From Micromonospora chaiyaphumensis (GTDB lineage: Bacteria > Actinomycetota > Actinomycetes > Mycobacteriales > Micromonosporaceae), in contig NZ_FMCS01000011.1 in the NCBI RefSeq assembly GCF_900091435.1, forward strand, positions 1-64,000: DNA of 64,000 nt, written 5' to 3'. The notes under the pieces were generated by a model. It made no database searches. It saw only the letters and a program-made list of their open reading frames with translations, and was not told where the DNA came from. This document shows, piece after piece, positions 16,184 to 25,984 of this stretch. Made by a program: the position numbers and the translations under genes. Position 1 is the first letter of the stretch. Every line of letters starts with the position of its first letter.

Positions 16184-17944
16184 ATGCCCACCCTGCGTCT
16201 CGCCCTGTGCCAGGTCGACCCGACGGTCGGTGACATCACCGGCAACGCCGGCATGGTCCGCGCCTGGGCCCGCAGGGCCGCCGACGCCGGCGCCCAGCTC
16301 GCCCTCTTCCCGGAGCTGATGCTGACCGGCTACCCGGTCGAGGATCTGGTGTTCCGCCGGTCGTTCGTCGCCGCCTCGCGGGAGGCGCTGCACCGGCTCG
16401 CCGCCGACCTGGCCGCCGACGGTCTCGGTGACCTGCCGGTCCTGGTCGGCTACCTCGACGCGGACGGCCCGCCGCAGGTCAGCGCCGACGCCGAGCCGGG
16501 CAAGGGGGCACGCAACGCGGCCGCGCTGCTGCACGGCGGGGCGGTGGTCGCCACCTACTTCAAGCACCACCTGCCCAACTACGGGGTGTTCGACGAGGAC
16601 CGCTACTTCGTCTCCGGCGACGCGCTGACCGTGGTCCGGATCGGCGGCGTGGACGTCGCGCTGACCATCTGCGAGGACCTCTGGCAGGCCGGCGGCCCGT
16701 TCGCGGTGGCCCGGCAGGCGGGCGTCGGGCTGGTGCTCAACATCAACGGCTCGCCCTACGAGCTCAACAAGGACGACATCCGGCTGCCGCTGGTCCGCCG
16801 CCGCGCGGCCGAGGCGGGCGCCACGATCGCGTACGTGAACATGGTCGGCGGCCAGGACGAGCTGGTCTACGACGGTGACTCGATGATCGTCGACGCGAAC
16901 GGCACGCTGCTGGCCCGGGCGCCGCAGTTCGTCGAGCACCTGCTGGTGCACGACGTGGAGCTGCCGCCGGCCAAGGAGCCGGTCGGCGGCAACGAGGTCG
17001 CCGACGACATGCGGATCGTCCGGGCCAAGGTCAGCGACATCCTCCCGCCGTCCCCCGGCGACGGGGTCGCGGTCGGCGGGATCATCGAGCCGGTCGCCGA
17101 CGAGGCGGAGGTCTGGCAGGCGCTGGTGCTGGGCCTGCGCGACTACGTCGACAAGAACCGGTTCCCCTCGGTGGTGCTCGGCCTCTCCGGCGGCATCGAC
17201 TCGGCGGTGTCGGCGGCGCTGGCCGTCGACGCGCTCGGCCCGGACCGGGTGGTCGGGGTGTCGCTGCCCAGCCAGCACTCCTCCGAGCACTCCCGGGTCG
17301 ACGCCGAGGAGCTGGCGAAGCGCACCGGCCTCCACTTCCGGATCGAGCCGATCCAGCCCATGGTGGACACCTTCCTGGCCAACATGTCGCTCTCCGGCGT
17401 GACCGTGGAGAACCTCCAGGCCCGGGTCCGCGGCGTGATCCTCATGGCGCTGTCGAACCAGGAGGGCCACCTGGTCCTCACCACCGGCAACAAGAGCGAG
17501 CTGGCGGTCGGCTACTCCACCCTGTACGGCGACTCGGTGGGCGGCTACAACCCGGTGAAGGACGTCTGGAAGACGCTGATCTGGCGGCTGGCCAAGTGGC
17601 GCAACGCCGACGCCGAGCGGCGTGGCGAGACGCCCCCGATCCCGGAGAGCTCGATCGGCAAGCCGCCGTCGGCCGAGCTGAGCCCCGGCCAGCTCGACAG
17701 CGACAGCCTCCCGGAATACGACGTGCTCGACCCGATCCTGATCGGCTACGTCGACGGCGACCTGGGGCGGGAGGGCCTGGTGGCGTCCGGCCACGACCCG
17801 GCGATCGTCGACCGGGTGCTGCGGATGGTGGATACCGCCGAGTACAAGCGCCGGCAGTCCGCCCCGGGCACCAAGATCTCCATGAAGGCGTTCGGCCGGG
17901 ACCGGCGGCTGCCGATCACCAACCGCTGGCGCGAGGACGGCTGA
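16184..17944 (+). CDS. nadE: Glutamine-dependent NAD+ synthetase
   Basis: 586 residues, two domains. The N-terminal nitrilase-type amidase has the catalytic triad Glu44 (FPELMLTGYP), Lys127 (YFKHHLPNYGVF) and Cys163 (TICEDLW), releasing ammonia from glutamine. The C-terminal ATP-pyrophosphatase domain has the P-loop GLSGGIDSAV near 332-341 and TTGNKSELAVGYSTLYGD. It amidates nicotinic acid adenine dinucleotide to NAD+, the last step of NAD synthesis. The ATG at 16184 fits the family N-terminus; an in-frame ATG at 16127 adds an unlikely extension. It is divergent from glnA2, an arrangement seen in related actinomycetes, and uses the glutamine that enzyme makes. Confidence 0.95.
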   Translation: MPTLRLALCQVDPTVGDITGNAGMVRAWARRAADAGAQLALFPELMLTGYPVEDLVFRRSFVAASREALHRLAADLAADGLGDLPVLVGYLDADGPPQVSADAEPGKGARNAAALLHGGAVVATYFKHHLPNYGVFDEDRYFVSGDALTVVRIGGVDVALTICEDLWQAGGPFAVARQAGVGLVLNINGSPYELNKDDIRLPLVRRRAAEAGATIAYVNMVGGQDELVYDGDSMIVDANGTLLARAPQFVEHLLVHDVELPPAKEPVGGNEVADDMRIVRAKVSDILPPSPGDGVAVGGIIEPVADEAEVWQALVLGLRDYVDKNRFPSVVLGLSGGIDSAVSAALAVDALGPDRVVGVSLPSQHSSEHSRVDAEELAKRTGLHFRIEPIQPMVDTFLANMSLSGVTVENLQARVRGVILMALSNQEGHLVLTTGNKSELAVGYSTLYGDSVGGYNPVKDVWKTLIWRLAKWRNADAERRGETPPIPESSIGKPPSAELSPGQLDSDSLPEYDVLDPILIGYVDGDLGREGLVASGHDPAIVDRVLRMVDTAEYKRRQSAPGTKISMKAFGRDRRLPITNRWREDG

Positions 17945-18062
17945 CGCACGCCCCGCCGGGAGTGAAATCCTCCACTCCGCCCTGCCCCCGGCCGGTGCCC
18001 CGGTGCGACGATCGCGGCGGAACCCGGGGACCGCGAACGCGGCCTCGAGGAAGGAGAGAGTC

Positions 18063-18908
18063 ATGGTGGAGTCCACCCCCACCGAGGTGACCGCCCTCTA
18101 CGGCGGGCCGGCCACCCGGCGGGTCCGCACCCGCGACCTGATCGCCGCCAAGGAGCGCGGCGAGCGCTGGGCGATGCTCACCTCGTACGACCAGTACACC
18201 GCCTCGATCTTCGACCAGGCGGGGATTCCGGTGCTGCTGGTCGGCGACTCGGCGGCGAACAACGTCTTCGGCTACGAGACGACCCTGCCGGTGACCGCCG
18301 AGGAACTGCTCCCCCTGGTCCGCGCGGTGGTGCGGGCGACCCGGCAGGCGCTGATCGTCGGTGACCTGCCCTTCGGCTCCTACGAGGAGGGGCCGACGCA
18401 GGCGCTGCGGACCGCCGTGCGGTTCATGAAGGAGGGCGGCTGCCATGCGGTGAAGCTGGAGGGCGGCCGGCGCTGCGCCGCCCAGATCGAGGCGATCGTC
18501 GGGGCGGGCATCCCGGTGATGGCCCACATCGGCTTCACCCCGCAGAGCGAGCACACCCTGGGCGGCTACCGGGTGCAGGGCCGGGGCGACACCGCCGAGG
18601 AGGTGATCGCCGACGCCCGCGCGGTGGCCGAGGCGGGCGCGTTCGCGGTGGTGCTGGAGATGGTGCCGGGCGAGGTGGCCAAGCGGATCACCGCCGAGCT
18701 GCGCATTCCCACGGTGGGCATCGGCGCCGGCCCGGACACCGACGGGCAGGTGCTGGTGTGGCAGGACATGGCCGGCCTGCGCACCGGCAAGGCCCCGCGC
18801 TTCGTCAAGCGCTACGCCGACCTGGCCGGCGCGCTGACCGACGCCACCCGCCGCTACGCCGAGGAGGTGCGCGGCGGCCAGTTCCCCGCCGCCGAGCACA
18901 CCTTCTGA
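18063..18908 (+). CDS. panB: 3-methyl-2-oxobutanoate hydroxymethyltransferase
   Basis: 281 residues. PanB moves a hydroxymethyl group from methylene-tetrahydrofolate to 2-oxoisovalerate, the first committed step to pantothenate and CoA. Seen: MLTSYDQYTASIFDQAGIPVLLVGDSAANNVFGY (Mg-binding Asp), GDLPFGSYEEG, VKLEGG, MAHIGFTPQS and VGIGAGPDTDGQVLVWQDM, all in family order. AAGGAGAG precedes the ATG at 18063. It follows nadE on the same strand with a 118-bp gap and ends in a perfect hairpin. No panC or panD is in the window. Confidence 0.95.
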   Translation: MVESTPTEVTALYGGPATRRVRTRDLIAAKERGERWAMLTSYDQYTASIFDQAGIPVLLVGDSAANNVFGYETTLPVTAEELLPLVRAVVRATRQALIVGDLPFGSYEEGPTQALRTAVRFMKEGGCHAVKLEGGRRCAAQIEAIVGAGIPVMAHIGFTPQSEHTLGGYRVQGRGDTAEEVIADARAVAEAGAFAVVLEMVPGEVAKRITAELRIPTVGIGAGPDTDGQVLVWQDMAGLRTGKAPRFVKRYADLAGALTDATRRYAEEVRGGQFPAAEHTF

Positions 18909-18914
18909 CCGCAC

Positions 18915-18950
18915 GCCGGGCGGCGCGGCTCGCAAGCCGCGCCGCCCGGC
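18915..18950. terminator. Terminator between panB and the convergent VOC gene
   Basis: Perfect 16-bp stem (18915-18930 with 18935-18950) with a CGCA tetraloop, starting 6 bases after the panB stop and ending 4 bases before the stop of the opposite gene; probably bidirectional. Confidence 0.85.
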
Positions 18951-18954
18951 CGGC

Positions 18955-19398
18955 TCAGACCACGCAGAACTCGTTGCCCTCCGGGTCGGCGAGCTGCGCC
19001 GAGTAGTAGCCGTTGTCGGGGTCGTCCATCGAGCCGAGGACCCGCGCGCCCAGGGCGGTCAGCCGGGCCACCTCGGCGTCGACGCGGGACCGCCGCTCGA
19101 CCACCGGCACCCCGCGCCCGCCGCCGACCTTCAGGTCGATGTGCAGCCGGTTCTTGACCGTCTTGGTCTCGGGGACGGGCTGGAACCAGATCCGCGGGCC
19201 GGCGCCGGTCGGGTCCTCCAGCCGGTCGGCGCAGTCGCCCTCGCCGAGCTCCTCACCCGGGATGCCGACCGAGAGGTACCAGTCCCGCCAGGTCGGGTGC
19301 CCGTCCGGCGGCGGCTGCGGCCGGTAGCGCAGCGCCTCGGCCCAGAACGCGACGAGCCGCGACGGCTCCCGACAGTCGATCACCAGTTGCCACTCCAT
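18955..19398 (-). CDS. VOC-family (glyoxalase-like) protein
   Basis: 147 residues: MEWQLVIDCREPSRLVAFWAEAL at the start, NRLHIDLKVGG in the middle and YYSAQLADPEGNEFCVV at the end, the two-module pattern of glyoxalase-like proteins common in actinomycetes. Metal-ligand positions are partly conserved (His in HIDLKV, Glu in PEGNEF). Substrate unknown. ATG at 19398; a GTG 18 bases further out is possible. The F420:NADPH reductase-like gene ends 29 bp upstream on the same strand, so read-through is likely. Confidence 0.8.
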   Translation of the reverse strand: MEWQLVIDCREPSRLVAFWAEALRYRPQPPPDGHPTWRDWYLSVGIPGEELGEGDCADRLEDPTGAGPRIWFQPVPETKTVKNRLHIDLKVGGGRGVPVVERRSRVDAEVARLTALGARVLGSMDDPDNGYYSAQLADPEGNEFCVV

Positions 19399-19426
19399 GC
19401 GGCGATGGTGCCGCACGGGTACGACG

Positions 19427-20125
19427 TCAGAGGTCGGTGACGCGGATGCCGGCGTGCGCCTTGTAGCGCTTGTTGATCGCGATGAGGTTCGCCGTGAACG
19501 CCTCGATCTGGTGGGCGTTGCGCAGCCGGCCGGCGTAGATGCCCCGCATCCCGGGGATCCGGGCGGCGAGCGCGGCGACCACGCCGACGAGTTCCCGGTC
19601 CTCGGTGCAGATGAGCACGTCCAGATCGATCCGGTCGACCTCCGGGTCGGCCAGCAGGGGCGCGCTGACGTGGTTGAAGGCGGCGCAGACCCGGGAGTCG
19701 GGCAGCAGCCCGGCGGCCTGCTGCACGGCGCTGCCCTCGGGGACGGTCAGCGCGTACGGACCCTGCTTGTCGAAGCCGAGCGGGTTGACGCAGTCGACGA
19801 CGATCTTGCCGGCGAGCGGGCCGGCCAGCGCTCCGACGACGGCGGCGTGCCCGTCCCACGGCACCGCGATGATCACCACGTCGCTGCGCCGGGCGACCTC
19901 GTCGTTGTCCGCTCCGGAGACGGCGGCGCCGGCCGGCACGCCGGGCAGTGCGGCGATCTCGGCGGCGGCCTGTGCGGCCCGGTCGGCGGCGCGGGAGCCG
20001 ATCAGCACGGTCTGCCCGGCCCGCGCGAACCGGTAGGCGAGGCCCCGCCCCTGGTCGCCGGTGCCACCGATGATGCCGACGGTCAGCCCGGAGACGTCGG
20101 GCAGCGTGGTCGCGTCGTAAGCCAT
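19427..20125 (-). CDS. npdG: NADPH-dependent F420 reductase
   Basis: 232 residues. FNO/NpdG enzymes pass hydride between NADPH and coenzyme F420, giving reduced F420 for actinobacterial reductases. Seen: an N-terminal Rossmann site TVGIIGGTGDQGRGLAYRFARAG with GSR for the NADP phosphate, VVIIAVPWDGH, KIVVDCVNPLGFD, and the C-terminal RLRNAHQIEAFTANLIAIN helix that forms the F420 site. GAGGA lies 8 nt before the ATG at 20125; an ATG at 20134 is possible. No other F420 gene is nearby. Confidence 0.88.
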   Translation of the reverse strand: MAYDATTLPDVSGLTVGIIGGTGDQGRGLAYRFARAGQTVLIGSRAADRAAQAAAEIAALPGVPAGAAVSGADNDEVARRSDVVIIAVPWDGHAAVVGALAGPLAGKIVVDCVNPLGFDKQGPYALTVPEGSAVQQAAGLLPDSRVCAAFNHVSAPLLADPEVDRIDLDVLICTEDRELVGVVAALAARIPGMRGIYAGRLRNAHQIEAFTANLIAINKRYKAHAGIRVTDL

Positions 20126-20199
20126 ACGGGTCATCCTCGCAAAGGTCACCGCCCGGCAGCGCGGCCGGGCGCTGTGACAATCCCCGCGCTCGGCGCGCC

Positions 20200-21636
20200 T
20201 CACGCCTTCTCGAAGGCGACCTTGCGCTGCGCCGGGTCGGCGGCGGTCAGGCGCACCCGGACGCGCTCACCGAGCGGCAGGTCGCCCGTGCAGCGGGCGC
20301 GCACCGGCGGCTCGTCCAGGGCGACGGTGCCCCCGGGCGGGCGCCCCGGCCGGCCGTTGCCCGCGGGCCGCGGCTCGTCCACGTCGAGCACCGCCGCCTC
20401 GAAGGTCTCCCCCACCCGGTGCGCCAGCAGCACCGCCTCGGCCAGTTCCACCGCGCCCCGGGTGGCCGCCGAGGCGGTCCGGTCGGTGGTGGCCATCACC
20501 TCGGGCAGCTTCGGCAGCGCGGCGCGGACGTGCTCGGGCACCTCCCGGCCCTCGTGCAGGGCCAGGCAGGCCTCGGTGGCGTACCGGTCGGCGAGCCGGC
20601 GCAGCGGCGCCGTCACGTGGGCGTACGCGGCGGCCACCCCGCCGTGTTCCGGCTGCTCGGGCAGCTCGCCGTCGAACGCCGTGTACGCGGCGCCGCGCAT
20701 CAGCTCGGCGGCCTGGTCGACGAAGGCCGCCGCCCGGGGCTGCGAGGCGTCCAGCCCGGCGAGCACCGCGCCGACCGTGGCGCCGGCCGGCCAGTGCACG
20801 CCGAGCGGCCCGGCGGCCAGCCGCAGCCGCTCGACCGCCTCCGGCCGGGGCGGCGGCATGGTGCGCAGCAGGCCGATCCGGCCGGCGAGCATGATGTCGG
20901 CGGCGGCCATCCCGGTCAGCAGGGAGATCTGGGCGTTGTGCTCCTCCATCGGGCCGGGGCCGCGCAGCACCAGCCGCCAGCCGTCGCCGTCCGGCTCGAC
21001 GTCCTGCTCCGGCAGCGGCAGGTTGATCGCCCCCCGGTGCAGCCCGCGCGCGGTGAGCAGGGCCCCGATCTCGGGCAGCAGGGCGATCGGCTCCGGCAGC
21101 CGCCCGGCGTCGGCGTCGCGCTGCACCCCGGAGTAGTCGAGCTTGGCCCGGCTGCGCACCCGGGCCCGCTCCAGCGTGACGGCGACCATGGCGCCGTCGG
21201 CGTCGAGGTCGATGGTCCACAGCACCGCCGCCCGGTCGGCGTCGGGCAGCAGGCTGGCCGCCCCCTCGCTGAGCGTGTGCGGGTGCAGCGGCACGTTGCC
21301 GTCGGGCAGGTAGACGGTCTGCCCCCGGCGCCAGGTCTCCACCTCGAGCGCCCCGCCGGGGCGGACGTGGGTGAACACGTCGGCGATCGCGTACCGGATG
21401 CGGAAACCGCCACCGGGACGGCGGGCGAGGTGCATGGCCTGGTCGAGGTCGCGCGAGGTCGCCGGGTCGACAGTGACGAACGGGACGTCGGTCCGGTCGG
21501 CGACGGCCGGCAGCGGCGCGGCGGCGGCCGCGTCGGCCTCGCGCTGCGCCGCGGCCGGGAATTCCTCGGGAAGTCCCAGCTCGCGGCGCAGCGCGCCGAA
21601 GTCGATGCGGGGCGCCAGTACGCGTCGGATCACCAC
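20200..21636 (-). CDS. RNB-domain ribonuclease (RNase II/R family)
   Basis: 478 residues. The catalytic core motif TVDPATSRDLDQAMHL (Asp cluster binding Mg) lies near residues 55-71, followed by GFRIRYAIADVFTHVRPG, TVYLPDGNVPLHPHTLSEG and YAHVTAPLRRLADRYATEACL near the end of the RNB domain. It lacks the cold-shock domains of full-length RNase R or II; the C-terminal 60 residues may fold as a small S1-like domain. This short actinobacterial form is a predicted 3'-5' exoribonuclease. Start GTG at 21636. The lysine-rich gene upstream is separated by a hairpin. Confidence 0.87.
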   Translation of the reverse strand: MVIRRVLAPRIDFGALRRELGLPEEFPAAAQREADAAAAAPLPAVADRTDVPFVTVDPATSRDLDQAMHLARRPGGGFRIRYAIADVFTHVRPGGALEVETWRRGQTVYLPDGNVPLHPHTLSEGAASLLPDADRAAVLWTIDLDADGAMVAVTLERARVRSRAKLDYSGVQRDADAGRLPEPIALLPEIGALLTARGLHRGAINLPLPEQDVEPDGDGWRLVLRGPGPMEEHNAQISLLTGMAAADIMLAGRIGLLRTMPPPRPEAVERLRLAAGPLGVHWPAGATVGAVLAGLDASQPRAAAFVDQAAELMRGAAYTAFDGELPEQPEHGGVAAAYAHVTAPLRRLADRYATEACLALHEGREVPEHVRAALPKLPEVMATTDRTASAATRGAVELAEAVLLAHRVGETFEAAVLDVDEPRPAGNGRPGRPPGGTVALDEPPVRARCTGDLPLGERVRVRLTAADPAQRKVAFEKA

Positions 21637-21666
21637 GGGGTCAATCCTGACAGCGCCCCGCGTGAT

Positions 21667-21694
21667 CCGCTGACCGGCGCGCGCCGGTCAGCGG
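21667..21694. terminator. Hairpin after the lysine-rich protein gene
   Basis: Perfect 28-bp palindrome (14-bp arms meeting at 21680/21681) 13 bases beyond the stop of the H1-like gene and 30 bases before the RNB gene start. It probably ends the upstream transcript. Confidence 0.65.
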
Positions 21695-21707
21695 CGGGCG
21701 CCCGCCC

Positions 21708-22388
<681 letters not shown>

Positions 22389-22465
22389 CTCGGTTCCCTT
22401 TCCTGGGGACGTGCTCTCGCCCTCGCGGAGCACGGATCACCTCGACGCGGGCCGTCCCGCGCCGT

Positions 22466-22672
22466 CTACCTGTCCTCCCCGGCCCAACGGGCGTCCTCGG
22501 CGTCCCACGCTTCGTTGCGCTCCCGCACCTGCTGCAGGGCGTTCTCCGCGTCGGCGGCTGAGGCGTACGGTCCGAGAACGTGCTTCGCGGGGCACACGTC
22601 GGCATCGGTCTCGACCCGGTGGTGTCGGGTGCACCAGTAGTAGTGCCCGCCACCACGTCCGTCGTCGCTCAT
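22466..22672 (-). CDS. Small Cys/His protein with SPOR-like tail
   Basis: 68 residues: MSDDGRGGGHYYWCTRHHRVE, a single later Cys (DVCPAKHVLGPY), then ASAADAENALQQVRERNEAW. The pattern YYWC-x2-HH...C looks like a minimal metal site, and the GPYASAADAENAL part is like a SPOR-type 'YATRAEAE' helix. Similar short proteins are common in actinomycetes and have no assigned function. Start ATG at 22672. It is upstream of the H1-like gene on the same strand with a 77-bp gap. Confidence 0.7.
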   Translation of the reverse strand: MSDDGRGGGHYYWCTRHHRVETDADVCPAKHVLGPYASAADAENALQQVRERNEAWDAEDARWAGEDR

Positions 22673-22826
22673 GCGATCACTGTGCACCGCGAACCGCCCG
22701 GCCGCCACCGGAACGCCGTAAATAGTCGCCGATGTTCTCCACAGTAGACCTGGTCAGGACGGTTTCGGGCCGGAACGGCGAAAGACGGGGCAGCCGGCCG
22801 GCGGGTCGAGGGCGCACAATCCCGGG

Positions 22827-23258
22827 GTGCGGTTCGGGGGAGGACGGTCGGCACGCCGACGGCGGGGGCTGGTGGCCGGCACGGCGCTGGCGGGCCTCGT
22901 GGCGGTCGGCCTGGCGGTGGCGTTGCCGCTGCTGCGCGACCGGTCCCAGCACCGGCTGGAACGCCGGGCCGACCGCGAGGTGACGGCCACCGCGCAACGC
23001 ACGCGGGCCGTCCTGCTGGCCGAGCAGTCGGCGCGGGAGGCCGACCTGCGGCGCGCCGCCGACACGGTGGACGGCGTCGAGGTCCTCACGGCCGCCGTGG
23101 GCGCCGCCGAGGTCCGGCTGGTCTTCCGGGTACGCGTGGCGAAGACCGCCGCGTCGGTGTTCGGCTGGCAGCGGGCCGACGCCACCGCCTGTTTCGCCCA
23201 GGTGGTGCGGCGGGGAGCCACGCCCGCCCCGCTGGAACGGCTGCCCTGCCCCCGCTGA
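22827..23258 (+). CDS. Hypothetical membrane-anchored protein
   Basis: 143 residues from a GTG. A basic N-terminus (RSARRRRG) and one hydrophobic helix (about 14-36) indicate a signal-anchor, followed by an extracytoplasmic domain with a helix rich in Arg/Ala/Glu and a beta-rich end containing two Cys (ATACFAQVV and LPCPR) that could form a disulfide. No family recognised. It precedes the M48 protease gene (61-bp gap, same strand), so co-transcription is possible. Confidence 0.6.
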   Translation: MRFGGGRSARRRRGLVAGTALAGLVAVGLAVALPLLRDRSQHRLERRADREVTATAQRTRAVLLAEQSAREADLRRAADTVDGVEVLTAAVGAAEVRLVFRVRVAKTAASVFGWQRADATACFAQVVRRGATPAPLERLPCPR

Positions 23259-23319
23259 CCGGCGGCTCCCCCGAACGGCCGGTACCACCGGCGGGCGGGA
23301 CCCGACAGGATCACGGCTC

Positions 23320-24594
23320 ATGATCACCACGATGGCCGGCACGGGGGCGTGTCCGGAGTGCGGCGCGGCGACCGTGTCGATCCGCGAGGCGCTGCCCTGG
23401 TGCGCCGGTTGCGAATGGAACCTCGACGGATACGACCGGGCCCGCCACGAACCCGAGCTGGGCTGGTCCTGGATCGACCGGCGGACCTACCGGCTGGCGG
23501 CCCGGCTGACCCGCCAGCAGTACGCGGCCCTCGTCGGCCGGCCGCTGGAGTCGGCCGGATGGGGCCGGGCCGAGACGCTGACCGTCGGCGTCTCGGTGCT
23601 CCTCCTGGCCGGGGTGCTGGCCCTCGCGGTGACCGGAGTGTGGCTGCTGTTCGCGTACCCGTTCCCGAACTTCGCGGTCGTCCTCGGGCTGGCGCTGATC
23701 GGGCTGGCGGTGGCGCTGCGCCCCCGCTTCGGTCGCGTCCCGCCGGAGGTGGACGTGCTCACCCGCGCCGAGGCGCCCGAACTGCACGCGCTCGTCGAGG
23801 AGGTGGCCGGCCGGATCGGCGCGCCGGTGCCGCACGTGCTGGGGGTCGACAGCGACCTCAACGCGTACGCGACAGCGGTGGGCCTGCGCCGGCGGCGACT
23901 GCTCTGCCTCGGGCTGCCGCTGTGGGGCGCCCTCGACGGGCCGGCGCGGGTGGCGTTGCTCGGTCACGAGCTGGGCCACTTCGTCAACGGCGACGTGCGG
24001 CGGGGGCCGCTGACCCAGCCGGCGCTGACGATGCTCGGCACCGCCGCGGACCTGTTCCGGCCGGCGCCCGGCACGCACGGCGCCGGCATCATCGTGCTGA
24101 TCGGCGAGTGGCTGGGCCGGATGGTGTCCTGGACGCTGTCCCGGCTGCTCTTCGTCGGCCACCTGGCGCTGGCCGCCACCGCGCTGCGCGGCAGCCAGCG
24201 GGCCGAGTACCTGGCCGACGAGATGGCCGCCCGGGCGGCCGGCACGGCGGGGGCGACCCGCCTGCTCGACGTGCTGCTCAGCACCGAGTCGGTGGCGCTG
24301 GTCGTGCGCCAGGCCGCGCGGGGCGGGCACGGGCCGGCGGCCTGGCGGGCCGGGACGGCCCGGTCGCTCGCCGCCGGGGCCGACCGCCTGCCGCTGGTAC
24401 GCCAGCTCTCCGTGCGGGAGGAGATGTCGCTGTTCGCCACCCATCCCCCGGCCGGCCTGCGCCACCGGATGCTCACGGCGCGGTCGTGGCAGGACCCCGC
24501 CGTGGTGCTCACCGAGGCCCGGGCCGAGCGGATCGATGCGGAGCTGGCCCGGTACTACGAGCGGGCCGGCCGGATCGTGAGCTGGAACGGCTGA
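23320..24594 (+). CDS. M48-family zinc metallopeptidase, membrane-bound, with N-terminal zinc ribbon
   Basis: 424 residues. An N-terminal CPEC...CAGC zinc ribbon (Cys11, 14, 28, 31) is followed by two transmembrane helices (about 86-132) and an M48 protease domain: HELGHFVNGD at 216-225 with the two His ligands and catalytic Glu, and Glu in EYLADEMAARAAG as the likely third ligand. A second hydrophobic stretch (about 250-300) interrupts the domain, as in HtpX/Ste24-like proteases. Probably a membrane quality-control protease. The zinc ribbon is unusual for HtpX but is seen in some actinobacterial homologues. Start ATG at 23320. Confidence 0.87.
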   Translation: MITTMAGTGACPECGAATVSIREALPWCAGCEWNLDGYDRARHEPELGWSWIDRRTYRLAARLTRQQYAALVGRPLESAGWGRAETLTVGVSVLLLAGVLALAVTGVWLLFAYPFPNFAVVLGLALIGLAVALRPRFGRVPPEVDVLTRAEAPELHALVEEVAGRIGAPVPHVLGVDSDLNAYATAVGLRRRRLLCLGLPLWGALDGPARVALLGHELGHFVNGDVRRGPLTQPALTMLGTAADLFRPAPGTHGAGIIVLIGEWLGRMVSWTLSRLLFVGHLALAATALRGSQRAEYLADEMAARAAGTAGATRLLDVLLSTESVALVVRQAARGGHGPAAWRAGTARSLAAGADRLPLVRQLSVREEMSLFATHPPAGLRHRMLTARSWQDPAVVLTEARAERIDAELARYYERAGRIVSWNG

Positions 24595-24676
24595 CGCCGT
24601 ACGGGCCCGGCCGTCACGTGGCGGGCCGGCCGGGCGGCGTCGATCCCGGCCCTTCGTCACGCGGCGGCCGGCGGCG

Positions 24677-25648
24677 TCAGGCGGGTGCCGGCACGGGTTC
24701 CGGCGCGGGTTCGGTGGCCGGTGCCGGCCGGGCCGCCGCGACGGCGTACGCCACCGCGTACGGGGTGCAGGCCAGGTAGAAGACGGGCTCGACGAGCACC
24801 CGGTCGGTGATGAGGAACCGTTCCCAGGCGGTGGGCCGGGGCAGGCCCAGCGACGAGTCGGTCCAGCAGGTGAGCAGCCACAGCGGGGCGGACACGCGGT
24901 CCACGGTGTCCGGGGGCAGCCCGTCGGCGACCGGCCCCACGGGGGGCGCCGGGATGGCGGAGACCACCGCCAGGACGACCGCGGCGTCGGCCGCGACCAG
25001 CGCGCCGAGCACTCCGACGGCCCAGGCCAGCCGGGTCCGCCCCCGGCTCGCCAGGGTCCCCGCGCCCCAGAGGGCCGGCACCAGCAGGGCGAGCCAGAGC
25101 AGCAGCCCGGGAACGGTGCCCGGCAGGCCCTGCTCGCCCCGGCCCGCGAACGCGGCCAGCACCACGGTCAGGGTCAGCGCGATCGGCAGCACGACGCCGA
25201 GCGCGGTGGGAAGCGGCCCGGTCCGTACGGTCCGTCGCGCGGCCCGGGTGACGAGGAGGGCGAGCAGGGCGCCGGCCCCGGCGGTGAGGCCGGACCAGAG
25301 TGGCAGTTGCACGGCGGTCGCCCAGGTGAGGCGGACGTCGAGCACGGCGTATGCCAGGTTCATCACCACGGCGGCGAGCACCACGACGGCGACGCACGCC
25401 GGCGGGGCGAGCAGCAGCACCCGGGCGGTGTGCCGCAGCCGCCGGTGCAGCACGGTCCGGTCGACCACCGGCCCGCCGGCCCGGCCGGCGGCGAGACTGG
25501 CGGCGAAGCGCAGCATCCGCCGCCGCTCCCCGCCCTCGGCCAGCACGTGCAGCTCGGCCTCCCACTCCCGGATCAGCTCGGCGCGCAACTCCACGGGCCA
25601 GCGCCGCGCCGCCGTGCGCAGCAGGAGACCGGCCAGCCGCCGCGTCAC
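24677..25648 (-). CDS. Polytopic membrane protein coupled to a PadR regulator
   Basis: 323 residues. A soluble N-terminal helix bundle (RWPVELRAELIREWEAELHVL, like the 'permease prefix' found in PadR-linked membrane proteins) precedes about six to seven hydrophobic segments and a Pro/Ala-rich cytoplasmic tail. The GTG at 25648 overlaps the PadR stop (GTGA), so translation is coupled. In actinomycetes such pairs often govern envelope or export functions; the transported substrate, if any, cannot be named. Confidence 0.75.
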   Translation of the reverse strand: MTRRLAGLLLRTAARRWPVELRAELIREWEAELHVLAEGGERRRMLRFAASLAAGRAGGPVVDRTVLHRRLRHTARVLLLAPPACVAVVVLAAVVMNLAYAVLDVRLTWATAVQLPLWSGLTAGAGALLALLVTRAARRTVRTGPLPTALGVVLPIALTLTVVLAAFAGRGEQGLPGTVPGLLLWLALLVPALWGAGTLASRGRTRLAWAVGVLGALVAADAAVVLAVVSAIPAPPVGPVADGLPPDTVDRVSAPLWLLTCWTDSSLGLPRPTAWERFLITDRVLVEPVFYLACTPYAVAYAVAAARPAPATEPAPEPVPAPA

Positions 25649-25977
25649 CACGCCGGGGCTCCCGTCGGCTCGGCGCCACCCCGGGACGTCCCGCCCTCCG
25701 GGGCGAGGGCGCGCAGCTCGGCCAGCGCCAGCCGGGCGTCCCGCACCCCCTCGCCGGTGAGCCGGTAGTAGCGGCGCGCGGGCCGCCCCGCGGCCACCGG
25801 ATCGACCTCCTCCCAGTCGGCGGCGAGCCAACCGGCCGCCCGGAGCCGGTGCAGGACGGGATAGAGGGTGCCGCTGGGCAGGCCGGTGAGCTTCATGAGG
25901 TCGAGCCCGTAGCGCGGGGCCTCGGGGTCGGCGAGGAGTGCGGCGAGCACCTTCGCCACGGGGATCGTCAACCGCAT
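25645..25977 (-). CDS. PadR-family transcriptional regulator
   Basis: 110-residue winged-helix protein with the PadR core: VLAALLADPEAPRYGLDLMKLTGLPSGTLYPVLHRLRAAGWLAADWEE, then ARRYYRLTGEGVRDARLALAELRAL. It lacks the long C-terminal dimer helix, so it belongs to the short subgroup. It controls, by position, the coupled membrane protein gene. No Shine-Dalgarno is present; TACAGT lies 7 nt before the ATG, suggesting a leaderless message, and a TGTA-N9-TACA dyad overlaps that region. Confidence 0.88.
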   Translation of the reverse strand: MRLTIPVAKVLAALLADPEAPRYGLDLMKLTGLPSGTLYPVLHRLRAAGWLAADWEEVDPVAAGRPARRYYRLTGEGVRDARLALAELRALAPEGGTSRGGAEPTGAPAW

Positions 25978-25984
25978 GGGAAGG

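Noticed and set aside
17945..18062. Riboswitch or leader upstream of panB
   Set aside because: Only 118 bp, no recognisable conserved aptamer; ordinary ribosome site present.
24593..24641. Hairpin between the M48 gene and the convergent membrane gene
   Set aside because: Outer 7-bp arms pair but the inner GC-rich part fits poorly; not strong enough to call a terminator.
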